Assembly (NCBI GenBank): GCA_964346145.1
Contig: CAYFTL010000005.1
Span: forward strand, 16,999-80,998
Direction: 5' to 3'
DNA length: 64,000 nt
From: CAYFTL01 sp964346145
GTDB lineage: Bacteria; Bacillota; Clostridia; Christensenellales; Aristaeellaceae
Positions 8,907 through 18,754 of this stretch are shown piece after piece. Below the pieces are notes generated by a model that was not told the origin of the DNA, did no database searches, and worked only from the letters and a program-made list of their open reading frames with translations. The position numbers and the translations under genes were made by a program. Positions within the stretch are counted from its first letter, which is position 1. Every line of letters starts with the position of its first letter.

Positions 8907-9869
8907 TTACGCTTTGGCCTTTTTTGCGTTCTTTTTCTTGAGTATCTTGCCGATAAGATCGCTGTCTTCAAATTGCACCCAAATTTGGGGGGTGAGCAAC
9001 AACGATGAATAGGTGCTGACCAATACGCCCACAAGGATGGGGAAGGCAAAAGACTTTATCGAAGCGACACCCAAAATCAACATCGCAGCCACAGCAATTA
9101 CCGCCGAGGCGCCCACTGCAAAGATCCGATCGCGCGCGACTTTGACACTTCTTTGGGCAATCAATGCATTCTTTTCATCCATCAGGGCGTTCAGCACATC
9201 GGGTTTGCGTTTTCCTTCGCGCAACTGATCAAACATCAATATCGTGTTGATCATAGACAGCGGCATGACCACCAGAAACGCCGCGACAAAGGGCATATTC
9301 ACCGGATAAAAGAAGCGCGCAAACGCTATAATGGCACATGTCAGCAGCATGTCGTGCATCAAAGCAAGGACCCCGGTAGCCGCATAGTTGAAGTTATAAC
9401 GCAGCCACACGTAGACTAGCAGACATCCGGCAGCAAGCCCTACTGCAATGAGCAGGTTGAGAACGATATTTCGATCTGCCACAACGCGGATGCTTTCTGC
9501 GCCAATCAAAGTGAGCTCGGGATACTTTTCCTTTAATCCCTCTTCTAGCTTTGCCTGGATAGCTGTAGCTGCGTCTCCAGAAGCGGCCATTTCAATCTGC
9601 AAGCGGGCAATTTCTTCTGGATTTTCAGCTGCATCGGATTTTGTGATTTGAAAATCGCTAATTCCGGCCTCTTTTAAGAGAGCTTGTACATCGTTGGTTT
9701 CAAAGCTGCTGCTCAATTCGTATTCCAGCACGGTGCCTCCGGCAAAGTCCATGCCCGGCTTGATTCCAAATCCTGCGACGGTTAATACGATGCCCAGCAA
9801 AATGATTACGGCTGAGAGGCCCATGTATAACTTGGTGCGGCCTGCAAAAGCTTGTTTATTCATATTCAT
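8907..9869 (-). CDS. secF: Protein translocase subunit SecF
   Basis: A 320-residue SecF that works with SecD and SecYEG to pull exported proteins across the membrane using the proton motive force. The N-terminal segment has the first membrane helix followed by FGIKPGMDFAGGTVLEY, the SecF signature. A periplasmic-type domain follows, then a block of five hydrophobic helices in the second half. Two adjacent in-frame ATG codons are possible, 4 and 10 bases after AAGGAGG; the upstream one is listed. secD ends nine bases before it, and a terminator follows. Confidence 0.96.
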   Translation of the reverse strand: MNMNKQAFAGRTKLYMGLSAVIILLGIVLTVAGFGIKPGMDFAGGTVLEYELSSSFETNDVQALLKEAGISDFQITKSDAAENPEEIARLQIEMAASGDAATAIQAKLEEGLKEKYPELTLIGAESIRVVADRNIVLNLLIAVGLAAGCLLVYVWLRYNFNYAATGVLALMHDMLLTCAIIAFARFFYPVNMPFVAAFLVVMPLSMINTILMFDQLREGKRKPDVLNALMDEKNALIAQRSVKVARDRIFAVGASAVIAVAAMLILGVASIKSFAFPILVGVLVSTYSSLLLTPQIWVQFEDSDLIGKILKKKNAKKAKA

Positions 9870-9878
9870 TCACCCTCC

Positions 9879-11132
9879 TTACCGTGTGTACCATGCTGTG
9901 TTTTTGATACCCAATCCGGCCACTTGTTTCAGCAGGATTCGGGTAATCACAGCAGCGGTGAACATAGAGATCAAAGAAGTAACAAACAGCGAAGAAGCAA
10001 AAATTCTAACCGGTCCCGAACCCAACCAAATGAGCATCAACGATGCGATTAAAACCATCGCATTGACATCCATAATCGTGCCTATCGCGTTTTTGCCGCC
10101 AACGCGTGCGGCAATCTTCAATGCAGACTTATCCTTTAAACCTTCTTTAAGCGCATCCCGGAAACGCTCAAGAATAATGACATTTCCGGCCACCATCATG
10201 ATTCCGCCCACCAGCGCCGATGCCATGCTGAGCAGAGTGATCTGTACTCCGGTGAGCGCAAAAGCATAGGCTACGAGCAGAACATACACAACCAGCGACA
10301 AGCTAGCCGCGATGCCGGGCAGCCGATACACTACAAGCATCAGCACTATAAGCAAAAGAATGACGATCAAAGCCGATTTCACCAAGGAGTTCATCGCTTC
10401 GGCGCCCAGGGAGGCCGATAGGGTGCTTTCTTCAATCTTCTCCAGCTCAACCGGCAACTCGCCCGATTGAATTAGCGAAGTCAAGCGCCTGGCGCTCACG
10501 TGATCATTGCCCATGGTAATCACCACTTGCCCGTCGGGGATTGCATCCTGAACGGTGGGGGAGGCGACGATCGCATTGTCCAGCACAATGGATATGTTTT
10601 TGCCAATGTTGGCTTCCGTTGCGTCGGCAAAAAGCTTTGTGCCGTTTTCGGTCAACTCAAAAGCGATCATATATTCGTTAGAAGTCGCATCGGGGCGCAC
10701 CATTCGAACCGATTTTACATCTTCGCCCTGAAGAATGGTGTTGCCTTCGGGATCTTTGAATTCCAATTTGCAGTTCGCGCCGACGAAATCCAAAATCGCT
10801 TGAGCCTCCGGAAGATTGGGAATTTCCAAACGGATTTTATCGGTTCCTTGAATGGAAACCGTGCCCTCTGTATAATCGGCCTCTGCGCTCAAGCGTTCAC
10901 GGAATATATCCGCCGTTTTCTGCATTTGAGCATCAAAATCTTCGCCGGAAGCATCCTTGGCCTGGTAAACAGCATAAGTGCCACCGCCCAGGTCCAGCCC
11001 CATATTCACCTTGTCGGCAACAGACATGAAAATATACTTTCCAATCTGCATGCCGTTGACTGCCAGGAAGCTGATCAGCACAATCACAACCAGTACTGCC
11101 GCCAATACAATTAAGCTTTTGGCTTTTTTCAT
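9879..11132 (-). CDS. secD: Protein translocase subunit SecD
   Basis: A 417-residue SecD with an N-terminal membrane helix, the MGLDLGGGTYAVYQA motif near residues 42-56, an extracytoplasmic P1 domain and a C-terminal group of five helices with the resistance-nodulation-division-type fold. It is at the short end of the family, as in other Clostridia. A clear AAGGAGGAG site precedes the ATG, and a consensus-like promoter lies 70-100 bases upstream. secD and secF form a two-gene unit ending at a terminator. Confidence 0.96.
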   Translation of the reverse strand: MKKAKSLIVLAAVLVVIVLISFLAVNGMQIGKYIFMSVADKVNMGLDLGGGTYAVYQAKDASGEDFDAQMQKTADIFRERLSAEADYTEGTVSIQGTDKIRLEIPNLPEAQAILDFVGANCKLEFKDPEGNTILQGEDVKSVRMVRPDATSNEYMIAFELTENGTKLFADATEANIGKNISIVLDNAIVASPTVQDAIPDGQVVITMGNDHVSARRLTSLIQSGELPVELEKIEESTLSASLGAEAMNSLVKSALIVILLLIVLMLVVYRLPGIAASLSLVVYVLLVAYAFALTGVQITLLSMASALVGGIMMVAGNVIILERFRDALKEGLKDKSALKIAARVGGKNAIGTIMDVNAMVLIASLMLIWLGSGPVRIFASSLFVTSLISMFTAAVITRILLKQVAGLGIKNTAWYTR

Positions 11133-11199
11133 AACCTTTTCTCCTCCTTGTGTTGGCGCGGGTACTTGTAATCATTCCACGCACACTATACAAATAAAG

Positions 11200-11228
11200 A
11201 TTATACTATTTTAAAAAAACAACGTCAA
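11200..11228 (-). promoter_or_regulatory. Sigma-A-type promoter of secD-secF
   Basis: On the minus strand a TTGACG -35 box (11223-11228) is followed by a 17-base spacer and a perfect TATAAT -10 box (11200-11205). It points into secD. Confidence 0.75.
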
Positions 11229-11296
11229 TGAATTAGCGAGGGCTTTTCTCAACAAATACACCAAAGAAATAGCACCTTTTCAAATGCAACTGCCAA

Positions 11297-11325
11297 TTGT
11301 AGGGGCATACAGGTTGTGTTATAAT
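11297..11325 (+). promoter_or_regulatory. Sigma-A-type promoter of zapA operon (extended -10)
   Basis: TTGTAG (11297-11302), 17-base spacer, TATAAT (11320-11325) preceded by TGT, an extended -10 element. It lies about 45 bases before the zapA ATG and is divergent from the secD promoter. Confidence 0.7.
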
Positions 11326-11368
11326 TCTTATCATAAGATTATGGATTGATTTGAAGGGAAGATTTCAT

Positions 11369-11656
11369 ATGAAAAAAACGCGTACAACGGTTACCATCGC
11401 AGGCAAAGAATATAATATGACCGGGTACGATTCCGAGGAATATGTGCGTCGGGTTGCCCGGTATGTGGATCGGAAAATGACAGAGCTCTCTTTGGCCACA
11501 CGCCTGCCCAGCAACTCGCTTGCGGTGCTGACTGCGCTGAACGTTGCCGATGATATGCTCAAGGCTCACGATGAGTTGACTAGAACCAAAAAAGAGCTTG
11601 GGGAAGCCCGCCAAGAGATTGAAGCGCTGAAGCTTCAGCTCAAAAAGAACGAATAA
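11369..11656 (+). CDS. zapA: Cell division protein ZapA
   Basis: A 95-residue ZapA-like protein: a short N-terminal globular part with TVTIAGKEYNMTGYDSEEY and a C-terminal coiled coil rich in Glu, Lys and Leu (about residues 55-95). ZapA binds and bundles FtsZ filaments at the division site. The ATG at 11369 is preferred over an upstream in-frame TTG because the GAAGGGAAG site is spaced for it. It leads a plus-strand run with a U32 protein and mutS2, the usual Firmicute context. Confidence 0.9.
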   Translation: MKKTRTTVTIAGKEYNMTGYDSEEYVRRVARYVDRKMTELSLATRLPSNSLAVLTALNVADDMLKAHDELTRTKKELGEARQEIEALKLQLKKNE

Positions 11657-11675
11657 ATGAAAAGACGGTGCAAAG

Positions 11676-14054
11676 TTGGAAAAAGTTGAATTGCTGGCGC
11701 CCGCTGGCAGCTGGGACGCTATGATTGCCGCCATACAAAACGGTGCGGATGCGGTGTACCTGGGAGGCCAAAGCCTAAATGCGCGGCGCAATGCAAGCAA
11801 TTTTACGGCGGAAGAAATGAAGAATGCCGCCGACTATTGTCATGAACGCGAAAAAAAATGCTATATAACCTTAAACACCATGCTTAAGCAAGGCGAAGTG
11901 GGCCTGTTTGAACGGGCGGTCAGCGATTTGGCTGATGCCGGGGCGGACGCTGCAATCGTACAGGATCTGGGGATTGCCGCCGCCTTGAAACAAATGCTGC
12001 CCGATTTAGCGCTGCATGCTAGTACCCAAATGGCGATCCACAATATACAGGGAATGGCCGTAGCTGAACAAATCGGCTTTAGCCGGGTGGTTTTGGCGCG
12101 TGAGCTCAGCGATGCAGAAATCGCCGCTTGCAGCTTGGGTAACCTTGAGACCGAGGTGTTTGTCCACGGCGCCCTGTGTGTAAGCTGTTCCGGGCAGTGC
12201 CTGCACTCCAGCATGATTGGAAACCGCAGCGGCAACCGGGGCATGTGCGCTCAACCTTGCCGTTTGCCCTACAAGCTGGTCGGCCCTGAAGCCCATGTCC
12301 ACGGACATCTGCTCTCCACCAAAGATCTTATGAGTTTGGCGCGCCTGCAAATGCTGCTTGAAAGCGGAGTGCGCAGCTTAAAAATAGAAGGACGCGCCAA
12401 ACGGCCCGAATACGTGGCGGTCGTGGTGAACGAATATCGCCGTGCTCTGGATCGCTTATATGAAGGAAAACCCACCGGCGGCAACCTGGACGAGCTGTTG
12501 CAGGTTTACAACCGCGGCGGCTTTACACCGGGCTATGGCCCCGGCATCGTGGATCGCGAGCTCATCTATAAAGAGCGTCCCAACCATACAGGGGTGCAGG
12601 TGGGCACTGTGTTAGGAGTTCGCGGTAATAGGCTACAATATAAGCTTCACGCCGATATCATGCCCCAGGACACCGTGGTGGTGCACTCCTCCGATGGGGA
12701 TGACGTGCCTTTACGCTTAAAAGAAGGACGCGCAAACACTTCGGACTGGGTGATGTTTTCGGGCAATGTCACTATTGGAGATCGCTTGATGCGGATGACC
12801 GATGCCCGGCAAATAGAGCGGGCGCGGGAAAGCTACAAAAAAGAACATGTTTTTCTCTCCCTTTGGGCGTCTATAGATTTGCGCGAAGGGCGAGCAGCGC
12901 GCCTAACTTTCCGAGATTCCCTAGGCAATGAAGCAACAGTGAATGGAGCAACCGTTCACAAAGCGCAAAGCAAACCCCTAACCCCAGAGTTGGTCAAAAA
13001 ACAAATCGGCAAAATGGACGACGCTCCCTATCGTCTTGAAAATATAGATATCCATTTATCGACTAACGCATTTATGCCGGTATCTGAGCTCAATGCACTG
13101 CGCAGGGAAGCGCTGAGCCAGCTGCGTAGCCTGCGAAGGGAAGCGCTCCGCGGTTGTTCGCGGCAAATTCTTCCCACAAATCTATTTGAAAAATTGGGAA
13201 CGAGTGCATCGGCAAATGTAAAAGAAATAGCTTTCCAGTCCAGCGATGTGGAAGAATTGTATGCGGCGCAAAGATTAGGCGCCGATCGATTGTATTTGTC
13301 ACTCATCGATACCCGGCAAGCCGCCCTTGGCAAGCTGTCTGCACAACTGTGCCCTGGGAAGTTTTATATCGTGTTGCCTCAAGTGCTTCCGAGCGACGCT
13401 CTAACGCGCTTAAGCCTTTGGGCTCAACAAAATGCCAAAAATATTGAAGGGATTGTCGCCTCCAACATTGGTCAACTGGCCTATACCTGGCCCGGTAGGC
13501 TTATCGCCGATTATCCGATGCACATCGCCAACCGCGCCGCCCTTAGGCAGCTTGAGGCGCTGGGTATTCAGGAATATGGAGCATCGCTGGAATTGACTAT
13601 CGAAGAAACCGAAGCGATTGACCTTGCCGGTGTACAACGGGATTTTTTGCTTTACGGCTGGCCGGAAAACATGCAGCTTAGACATTGCCCTTTGTTGGCT
13701 ACACGCGCGCAAAAACATGCCCATTGCAGCTTTTGTGATCGGGCCAACGTAGAAGCTTCGGTTAACGCCTATGCGCTGGAAGATAGAAAGTCAGCCCGAT
13801 ATGCTCTGCGCCGCACGGCCCATGATTCGGGCTGTGTGCTTCGCCTTATGAACAGCGTTCCTATCAACGCTTGGGCTTTGCGCGAGCGATTGATGAGCGC
13901 CAAAGTCTGGCGCATTATATCCGATTCGTTAGCGCCACATAACCAGGCGCTGACCATCCTGCGCAATCTAAAAAACAGTTCCGCTTGGGAACACAAAGAA
14001 TATATAGCCGACCACAAATATTCCACCGGCCATTATCTGGTCGGGGTCGAATGA
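11676..14054 (+). CDS. U32 family protein, long form with C-terminal collagenase-like domain (RlhA-like)
   Basis: A 792-residue U32 protein. The N-terminal TIM-barrel part begins with ELLAPAGSWDA and contains the U32 signature around VHGALCVSCSGQC (about residues 163-175). Further Cys appear in CAQPCR and in a late CSFC. Together these may hold an Fe-S cluster, as shown for the RNA-hydroxylating U32 proteins RlhA and TrhP. The long form with an extra 300-400 residues resembles RlhA, which hydroxylates a 23S rRNA cytidine using prephenate; that function is inferred from family only. It starts at TTG 19 bases after zapA and ends ten bases before mutS2. Confidence 0.88.
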   Translation: MEKVELLAPAGSWDAMIAAIQNGADAVYLGGQSLNARRNASNFTAEEMKNAADYCHEREKKCYITLNTMLKQGEVGLFERAVSDLADAGADAAIVQDLGIAAALKQMLPDLALHASTQMAIHNIQGMAVAEQIGFSRVVLARELSDAEIAACSLGNLETEVFVHGALCVSCSGQCLHSSMIGNRSGNRGMCAQPCRLPYKLVGPEAHVHGHLLSTKDLMSLARLQMLLESGVRSLKIEGRAKRPEYVAVVVNEYRRALDRLYEGKPTGGNLDELLQVYNRGGFTPGYGPGIVDRELIYKERPNHTGVQVGTVLGVRGNRLQYKLHADIMPQDTVVVHSSDGDDVPLRLKEGRANTSDWVMFSGNVTIGDRLMRMTDARQIERARESYKKEHVFLSLWASIDLREGRAARLTFRDSLGNEATVNGATVHKAQSKPLTPELVKKQIGKMDDAPYRLENIDIHLSTNAFMPVSELNALRREALSQLRSLRREALRGCSRQILPTNLFEKLGTSASANVKEIAFQSSDVEELYAAQRLGADRLYLSLIDTRQAALGKLSAQLCPGKFYIVLPQVLPSDALTRLSLWAQQNAKNIEGIVASNIGQLAYTWPGRLIADYPMHIANRAALRQLEALGIQEYGASLELTIEETEAIDLAGVQRDFLLYGWPENMQLRHCPLLATRAQKHAHCSFCDRANVEASVNAYALEDRKSARYALRRTAHDSGCVLRLMNSVPINAWALRERLMSAKVWRIISDSLAPHNQALTILRNLKNSSAWEHKEYIADHKYSTGHYLVGVE

Positions 14055-14064
14055 GGGAAAGATT

Positions 14065-16431
14065 ATGCAAGAGCGCAATTTACGCGTTTTAGAATTTCAT
14101 AAAGTTTGCGAAATGCTGGTGGAGCATGCGGTGTCTCACATGGGAAAACAGCTAGCCGCACAGCTTACGCCCAGCAGCGATTTCAAACAAGTTAAATTGT
14201 GGCAAGACGAAACAGAAGAAGCCGGCACCGTGCTCACCTATTTGGGATCCAACCCAATGCCAGTGTTTAGCGACGTGCGCGATCATCTGCGCCGCGCCGC
14301 CTTGGGCAGCGCTTTGTCGCCCAAAGGGCTGCTAGATATAGCTGAATTGCTTCGGGCGGCTCGTTCGCTGCGTTCCAGCCTAATCACCGACCGGGAGGAT
14401 ACGCCCATCTTAACCGATTTGGCCAAAACTCTAACCACAAACAGGGCGCTGGAAGACAAAATCTTTATGGCCATTCTGTCGGAGGAAGAGATTTCCGACC
14501 ATGCATCCAGCGAACTCAACTCCATCCGCCGCCACATGCGCCGCTGTAACGACTCCATTCGGGCAAAGCTTAACAGCATTATCCAAAACAGCAATACTCA
14601 AAAATATTTGCAAGATAGCCTAATTACAGTTCGCAATGGGCGCTATGTGATCCCGGTGCGCAGCGAATACCGTCAAAACGTGCCCGGCCTGGTACACGAT
14701 CAATCGGCCAGCGGTGCCACTTTGTTTATCGAACCCATGTCGGTTGTGGAAATCAACAACGATTTAAAACAGTGGCAGATCAAAGAAAAACAGGAAATCG
14801 AACGCATTTTGATGGAACTTTCCGCCCAAATAGCGCCCGATGCCGAAATGATCGGCTTCAACCTTCAAAACATGGCCTATATCGATTTGATATTCGCCAA
14901 AGCCGGGTTGGCCCGCAGCATAAATGCGGTTCAACCCAAGTTAAATCAAGCGGGTTGGATAAACCTAAAAAAAGCGCGCCACCCGATGATCGACCCCGAG
15001 CGGGTGATTCCGTTGGATTTGTGGATCGGCCGCGAGTTCTCGGTTCTGGTGGTCACCGGTCCCAACACCGGCGGCAAAACCGTAGCGCTAAAAACCGTAG
15101 GATTGCTTACCTTGATGGCGCAAGCCGGCTTACAAATTCCGGCAGCTTACGGTTCGGAAGTTAGCGTGTTCGACGAGGTGTTTGCAGACATCGGCGATGA
15201 ACAAAGCATAGAACAGTCGCTATCCACTTTTTCTTCCCACATGACCAATATCGTAGACATCTTAGCCAAGGTAACCCCGAAATCCTTGGCTTTGTTCGAC
15301 GAACTAGGGGCGGGCACCGATCCCACCGAGGGCGCGGCGCTGGGTACCTCTATTTTGGAACATCTGCGCAAGCGGCAAGTCACCGTTTTAGCTACCACTC
15401 ACTATAGCGAACTGAAGGCCTATGCGCTAAGCCAGACCGGAGTCGAAAATGCTTCGGTGGAGTTTGATGTGCAGACCCTTCGCCCCACCTACCGACTGTC
15501 TATCGGCGTGCCCGGCAAGTCCAATGCCTTTGAAATTTCGCGCAAGCTAGGGCTCGGCGAAGATTTGATCGGCGATGCCGCCGAACGCCTAACTCAAGAC
15601 CAGATCCGGTTTGAAGACGTAATCGCCAATGCGGAATATCACCGCCAGATTGCAGAAAAAGAACGGGTTCTGGCCGAGCAAGCTCATTTGGAAACACAGA
15701 AGCTGCGCAACGAAGCCGAAAAATTGCAAAAGCAGATCGCCGATCAGCGCAACGATATGTTGAAAAAAGCCAAGGACGACGCAAAAAAAGTGCTTCAAAA
15801 GGCCCAGCGCGAGGCCGAAGAAATCATCAGCACCCTGAAGAGGAGCCGTATCAAGAATGGCGCCGAGCTTAAAGAGCATGAGATCAATGAAATGCGCAAG
15901 AAGCTTAGAAACTCCATCGGCGAAATGAACGAAGCGTTGGCTGCACCCGATGAAAGTAGCCTATCCGCACCGCCCAAAAACCTAAAACCTGGAGATTTGG
16001 TCAAGCTGGCGCACTTAAATACTACCGGCACGGTAATTTCTCCGCCCAACGACAAAGGCGAGGTCATGGTTCAAGCCGGCATCATGAAAATGAAAGCTCA
16101 CATCAGTCAATTGCGCGCTGAACAGGCTCCGCAAAAAGTCAAGCCGGTCAAATCAAGCGTATCCAAGGTTCAAATCGCAGCCCATCCTGTTACCATGGAG
16201 TGCGATGTGCGCGGTATGAACCTGGAAGATGCCATCATGGAAGTGGATCAGTTCATAGATAATGCAGTACTCCAGGGTCTGAAAACACTTTCCATCATCC
16301 ACGGCAAAGGCACCGGCGTGCTCCGCTCTGGCATCCGGGAACACCTGAAACGCTATCCGCCGGTCGCAGAGCAACGCCCGGGCAAGTATGGTGAAGGGGA
16401 AGACGGAATTACCGTGGTTACGCTAAAGTAA
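14065..16431 (+). CDS. mutS2: MutS2 / RqcU, Smr-domain ATPase
   Basis: A 788-residue MutS2 protein. A coiled-coil lever region is followed by the ATPase core with Walker A GPNTGGKT (about 332-339) and LFDELGAGTDPTEG. A long Glu/Lys-rich coiled coil (about 510-630) precedes a KOW-like segment and a C-terminal Smr domain with the HGKGTG motif. MutS2 proteins lack the mismatch-recognition domain of MutS. They suppress recombination, and in Bacillus act on stalled or collided ribosomes. The GAGGGAAAG site precedes the ATG. The gene ends 13 bases before a two-component regulator gene. Confidence 0.96.
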   Translation: MQERNLRVLEFHKVCEMLVEHAVSHMGKQLAAQLTPSSDFKQVKLWQDETEEAGTVLTYLGSNPMPVFSDVRDHLRRAALGSALSPKGLLDIAELLRAARSLRSSLITDREDTPILTDLAKTLTTNRALEDKIFMAILSEEEISDHASSELNSIRRHMRRCNDSIRAKLNSIIQNSNTQKYLQDSLITVRNGRYVIPVRSEYRQNVPGLVHDQSASGATLFIEPMSVVEINNDLKQWQIKEKQEIERILMELSAQIAPDAEMIGFNLQNMAYIDLIFAKAGLARSINAVQPKLNQAGWINLKKARHPMIDPERVIPLDLWIGREFSVLVVTGPNTGGKTVALKTVGLLTLMAQAGLQIPAAYGSEVSVFDEVFADIGDEQSIEQSLSTFSSHMTNIVDILAKVTPKSLALFDELGAGTDPTEGAALGTSILEHLRKRQVTVLATTHYSELKAYALSQTGVENASVEFDVQTLRPTYRLSIGVPGKSNAFEISRKLGLGEDLIGDAAERLTQDQIRFEDVIANAEYHRQIAEKERVLAEQAHLETQKLRNEAEKLQKQIADQRNDMLKKAKDDAKKVLQKAQREAEEIISTLKRSRIKNGAELKEHEINEMRKKLRNSIGEMNEALAAPDESSLSAPPKNLKPGDLVKLAHLNTTGTVISPPNDKGEVMVQAGIMKMKAHISQLRAEQAPQKVKPVKSSVSKVQIAAHPVTMECDVRGMNLEDAIMEVDQFIDNAVLQGLKTLSIIHGKGTGVLRSGIREHLKRYPPVAEQRPGKYGEGEDGITVVTLK

Positions 16432-16444
16432 AGGGGGATATCCG

Positions 16445-17134
16445 GTGAACAAAACAAAAATATTGCTGGTCGACGATGATCCAAATATCAATCAGCTGAT
16501 CAAGCTTTACCTTGAAAAGGAAGGCTATGACGTGGTTTCCGCCATGCGCGGGGACGATGCCTTAAGGATGTTTAAAAATGATCCGCCCAATTTGATTTTG
16601 TTGGATATTATGTTGCCGGGCATGGACGGCTGGCAGGTTTGCCGCGAAGTCCGCAAGGTATCCAATATCCCGATCATTATGCTCACTGCCAAGGATGAAA
16701 CCTTCGACAAGGTGCTTGGGCTTGAACTGGGGGCAGACGACTATATCGTCAAGCCCTTCGAAACCAAGGAATTGGTAGCTCGGATCAAGGCTGTTTTGCG
16801 CCGTTATCAGTCGGCCGACGCTGCGCCCGATAAGGAGGTTTCCTTTCCCGGTCTCACCATCAACATCAGCCATTACACCGTCGTTTACCGGGGCAAACCG
16901 CTGGAAATGCCTCCCAAAGAAATTGAGCTGCTTTACTATCTCGCCAGCCATCCTGGCATCGTCTTTACCCGCGAACAGCTGTTGGACCAGGTTTGGGGAT
17001 ACGATTATTTTGGTGATTCCCGCACCGTGGATGTGCACATCAAACGCCTGCGCGACAAGCTTTCCGGCAGCGAAGAATTGGGCTGGGCGCTTAAGACTGT
17101 GTGGAGCGTGGGCTATAAATTTGAGGTGAGTTAG
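16445..17134 (+). CDS. OmpR/PhoB-family response regulator
   Basis: A 229-residue two-component regulator. The receiver domain has Asp10-Asp12, phospho-acceptor Asp54 in LLLDIMLPG, Thr81 and Lys103. The C-terminal winged helix (about 130-229) ends with the usual GYKFE strand. It starts with GTG after AGGGGGA. The partner kinase gene begins four bases after its stop. The signal is not identified; the pair resembles many cell-envelope sensors of Firmicutes. Confidence 0.95.
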   Translation: MNKTKILLVDDDPNINQLIKLYLEKEGYDVVSAMRGDDALRMFKNDPPNLILLDIMLPGMDGWQVCREVRKVSNIPIIMLTAKDETFDKVLGLELGADDYIVKPFETKELVARIKAVLRRYQSADAAPDKEVSFPGLTINISHYTVVYRGKPLEMPPKEIELLYYLASHPGIVFTREQLLDQVWGYDYFGDSRTVDVHIKRLRDKLSGSEELGWALKTVWSVGYKFEVS

Positions 17135-17138
17135 TCTT

Positions 17139-18620
17139 TTGAAAAGCAAAACCTTTTGGCGCATTTTTTGGGCTTTTTCAGGAACGCTGCTCGCGACCGT
17201 TTTGGCTGTCGCCCTGCTGATGATCAGCATGGTGCGTTCCGAGCGCACCGAAGCCCTGGAGGGCGAGGTGCGTAGCCAAGCCCACAACGTCGCTCAGTTG
17301 CTGGAACAAAACAATATCAATATGTTAATAGGGCGATATGGAAGCCCCATCAGCAGCACTTTGGAATGGAAAATTAAAGAGATCACCGAAAACATTGGTG
17401 CAGACATATGGATCCTGTCTAACACCGGATATTATATTGTGCCCAGCAGCAGTAAGACTTCCGGAAGTATGCGGCAGTATTTGTCCGATCCCGATATCCT
17501 CAACAAAATTTTGCCGGTATTCAACGGTTCTGAGATTCAAATCAGGGGATTGTTCCCCGAACTAGGCGATCATATCGTTACCATAGGCGTGCCCTGGAAG
17601 CTGCACAACCAAGTGGCCGGCGCAGTGCTGCTGCACATCAGCACCGATCAACTGGAAGTGGATTACAGCGACATCGTCTTTAAACTGGCTTGGGCCGGCA
17701 TGATTGCGCTGATCATCGGCACGGGCATGGCCTATGTTATAACCCGCAAGCAAATATTGCCCATTAAAAAAATCAGCAGCGCAGTCGCCCGCTTTTCAAC
17801 CGGAGACCTGAACAGCAGAATAGAAATTAAAGGGAACGACGAACTGTCCGAACTTGCAAAATCCATTAATACCATGGCCGAAGATCTTTCCAATTTGGAA
17901 AATTCCCGGCGAAGCTTTGTCGCTAGCGTTTCCCACGAGTTGCGCTCTCCATTAACCAGCATACGCGGTTATATCGAGGGAATGTTGGATGACACGATTC
18001 CCCCGGAGGAAAACGCAAAGTACTTAAACGTTGTCTTGAGCGAATCTAAGCGATTGACCAAATTGGTCAACGAATTGTTGGATTTGTCGCGTTTTGAATC
18101 GGGCGATTTCCCGCTACACATGGACGTTTTTGATATAAACGAATTAATCGCCAGAACCCTGATTCAATATGAACAGCGCATCAACGAAAAGGAATTGACT
18201 GTAGTCGTTGCGTTTCGCGATCCCAAGTGCTTTGTCTACGCCGATGCCGAGCGAATGGAGCAGGTGGTCAACAACCTGCTGGACAACGCAGTAAAGTTTA
18301 GCAAACACGGCGGCGAACTGGTGATTAAAACCTATACCGCAGGGGATCTAAAATACGTCAGCATCTCAAATCAGGGCGAGGTGATTTCGCCGGAAGATCT
18401 GCCCTTTGTGTTTGAGCGTTTTTACAAGGCAGACAAAGCCCACACTTCGGGCATGGGCACCGGTTTGGGGTTGTCCATCGTAAAGAAAATCATTGAACAA
18501 CACCATCAGGAAATTCAAGTTTCCAGCAGCTCTAAAGAAACCGTGTTCACCTTTAGCCTATCCGCCGCCCAGGAAGAAACCAAAGCGCAGGCGGTAGCAA
18601 CGAAACATCATAAGGAATAA
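17139..18620 (+). CDS. Membrane sensor histidine kinase with HAMP domain
   Basis: A 493-residue kinase. It has an N-terminal membrane helix (about 8-32), an extracellular sensing region of about 150 residues, a second helix (about 185-207) and a HAMP linker. The HisKA box is SVSHELRSPLTS with His266, and the HATPase domain has N and G boxes (NNLLDNAVKFS, GTGLGLSIV). It starts at TTG, with GAGGTGA overlapping the regulator stop. It is cotranscribed with the upstream OmpR-type regulator. The sensing region shows no motif that identifies a ligand. Confidence 0.94.
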   Translation: MKSKTFWRIFWAFSGTLLATVLAVALLMISMVRSERTEALEGEVRSQAHNVAQLLEQNNINMLIGRYGSPISSTLEWKIKEITENIGADIWILSNTGYYIVPSSSKTSGSMRQYLSDPDILNKILPVFNGSEIQIRGLFPELGDHIVTIGVPWKLHNQVAGAVLLHISTDQLEVDYSDIVFKLAWAGMIALIIGTGMAYVITRKQILPIKKISSAVARFSTGDLNSRIEIKGNDELSELAKSINTMAEDLSNLENSRRSFVASVSHELRSPLTSIRGYIEGMLDDTIPPEENAKYLNVVLSESKRLTKLVNELLDLSRFESGDFPLHMDVFDINELIARTLIQYEQRINEKELTVVVAFRDPKCFVYADAERMEQVVNNLLDNAVKFSKHGGELVIKTYTAGDLKYVSISNQGEVISPEDLPFVFERFYKADKAHTSGMGTGLGLSIVKKIIEQHHQEIQVSSSSKETVFTFSLSAAQEETKAQAVATKHHKE

Positions 18621-18710
18621 TGGGCGAGTGTTTAAACCCCGCCCGGCGACGTTTTAAACAAAAAAATGTATAATTCGCTGTTTTTTCCTGTTTGTTTGTA
18701 GTATTTGGTT

Positions 18711-18716
18711 TATAAT
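18711..18716 (+). promoter_or_regulatory. Probable -10 box of the nfeD-floA operon
   Basis: A perfect TATAAT 38 bases before the nfeD start, in an AT-rich gap of 134 bases after the kinase gene. The matching -35 is poor (CTGTTT at 17-base spacing), so strength and exact start are uncertain. Confidence 0.45.
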
Positions 18717-18754
18717 AGTGTCATGGACAAATGGGAAAGGAGGCTGACAAAAGC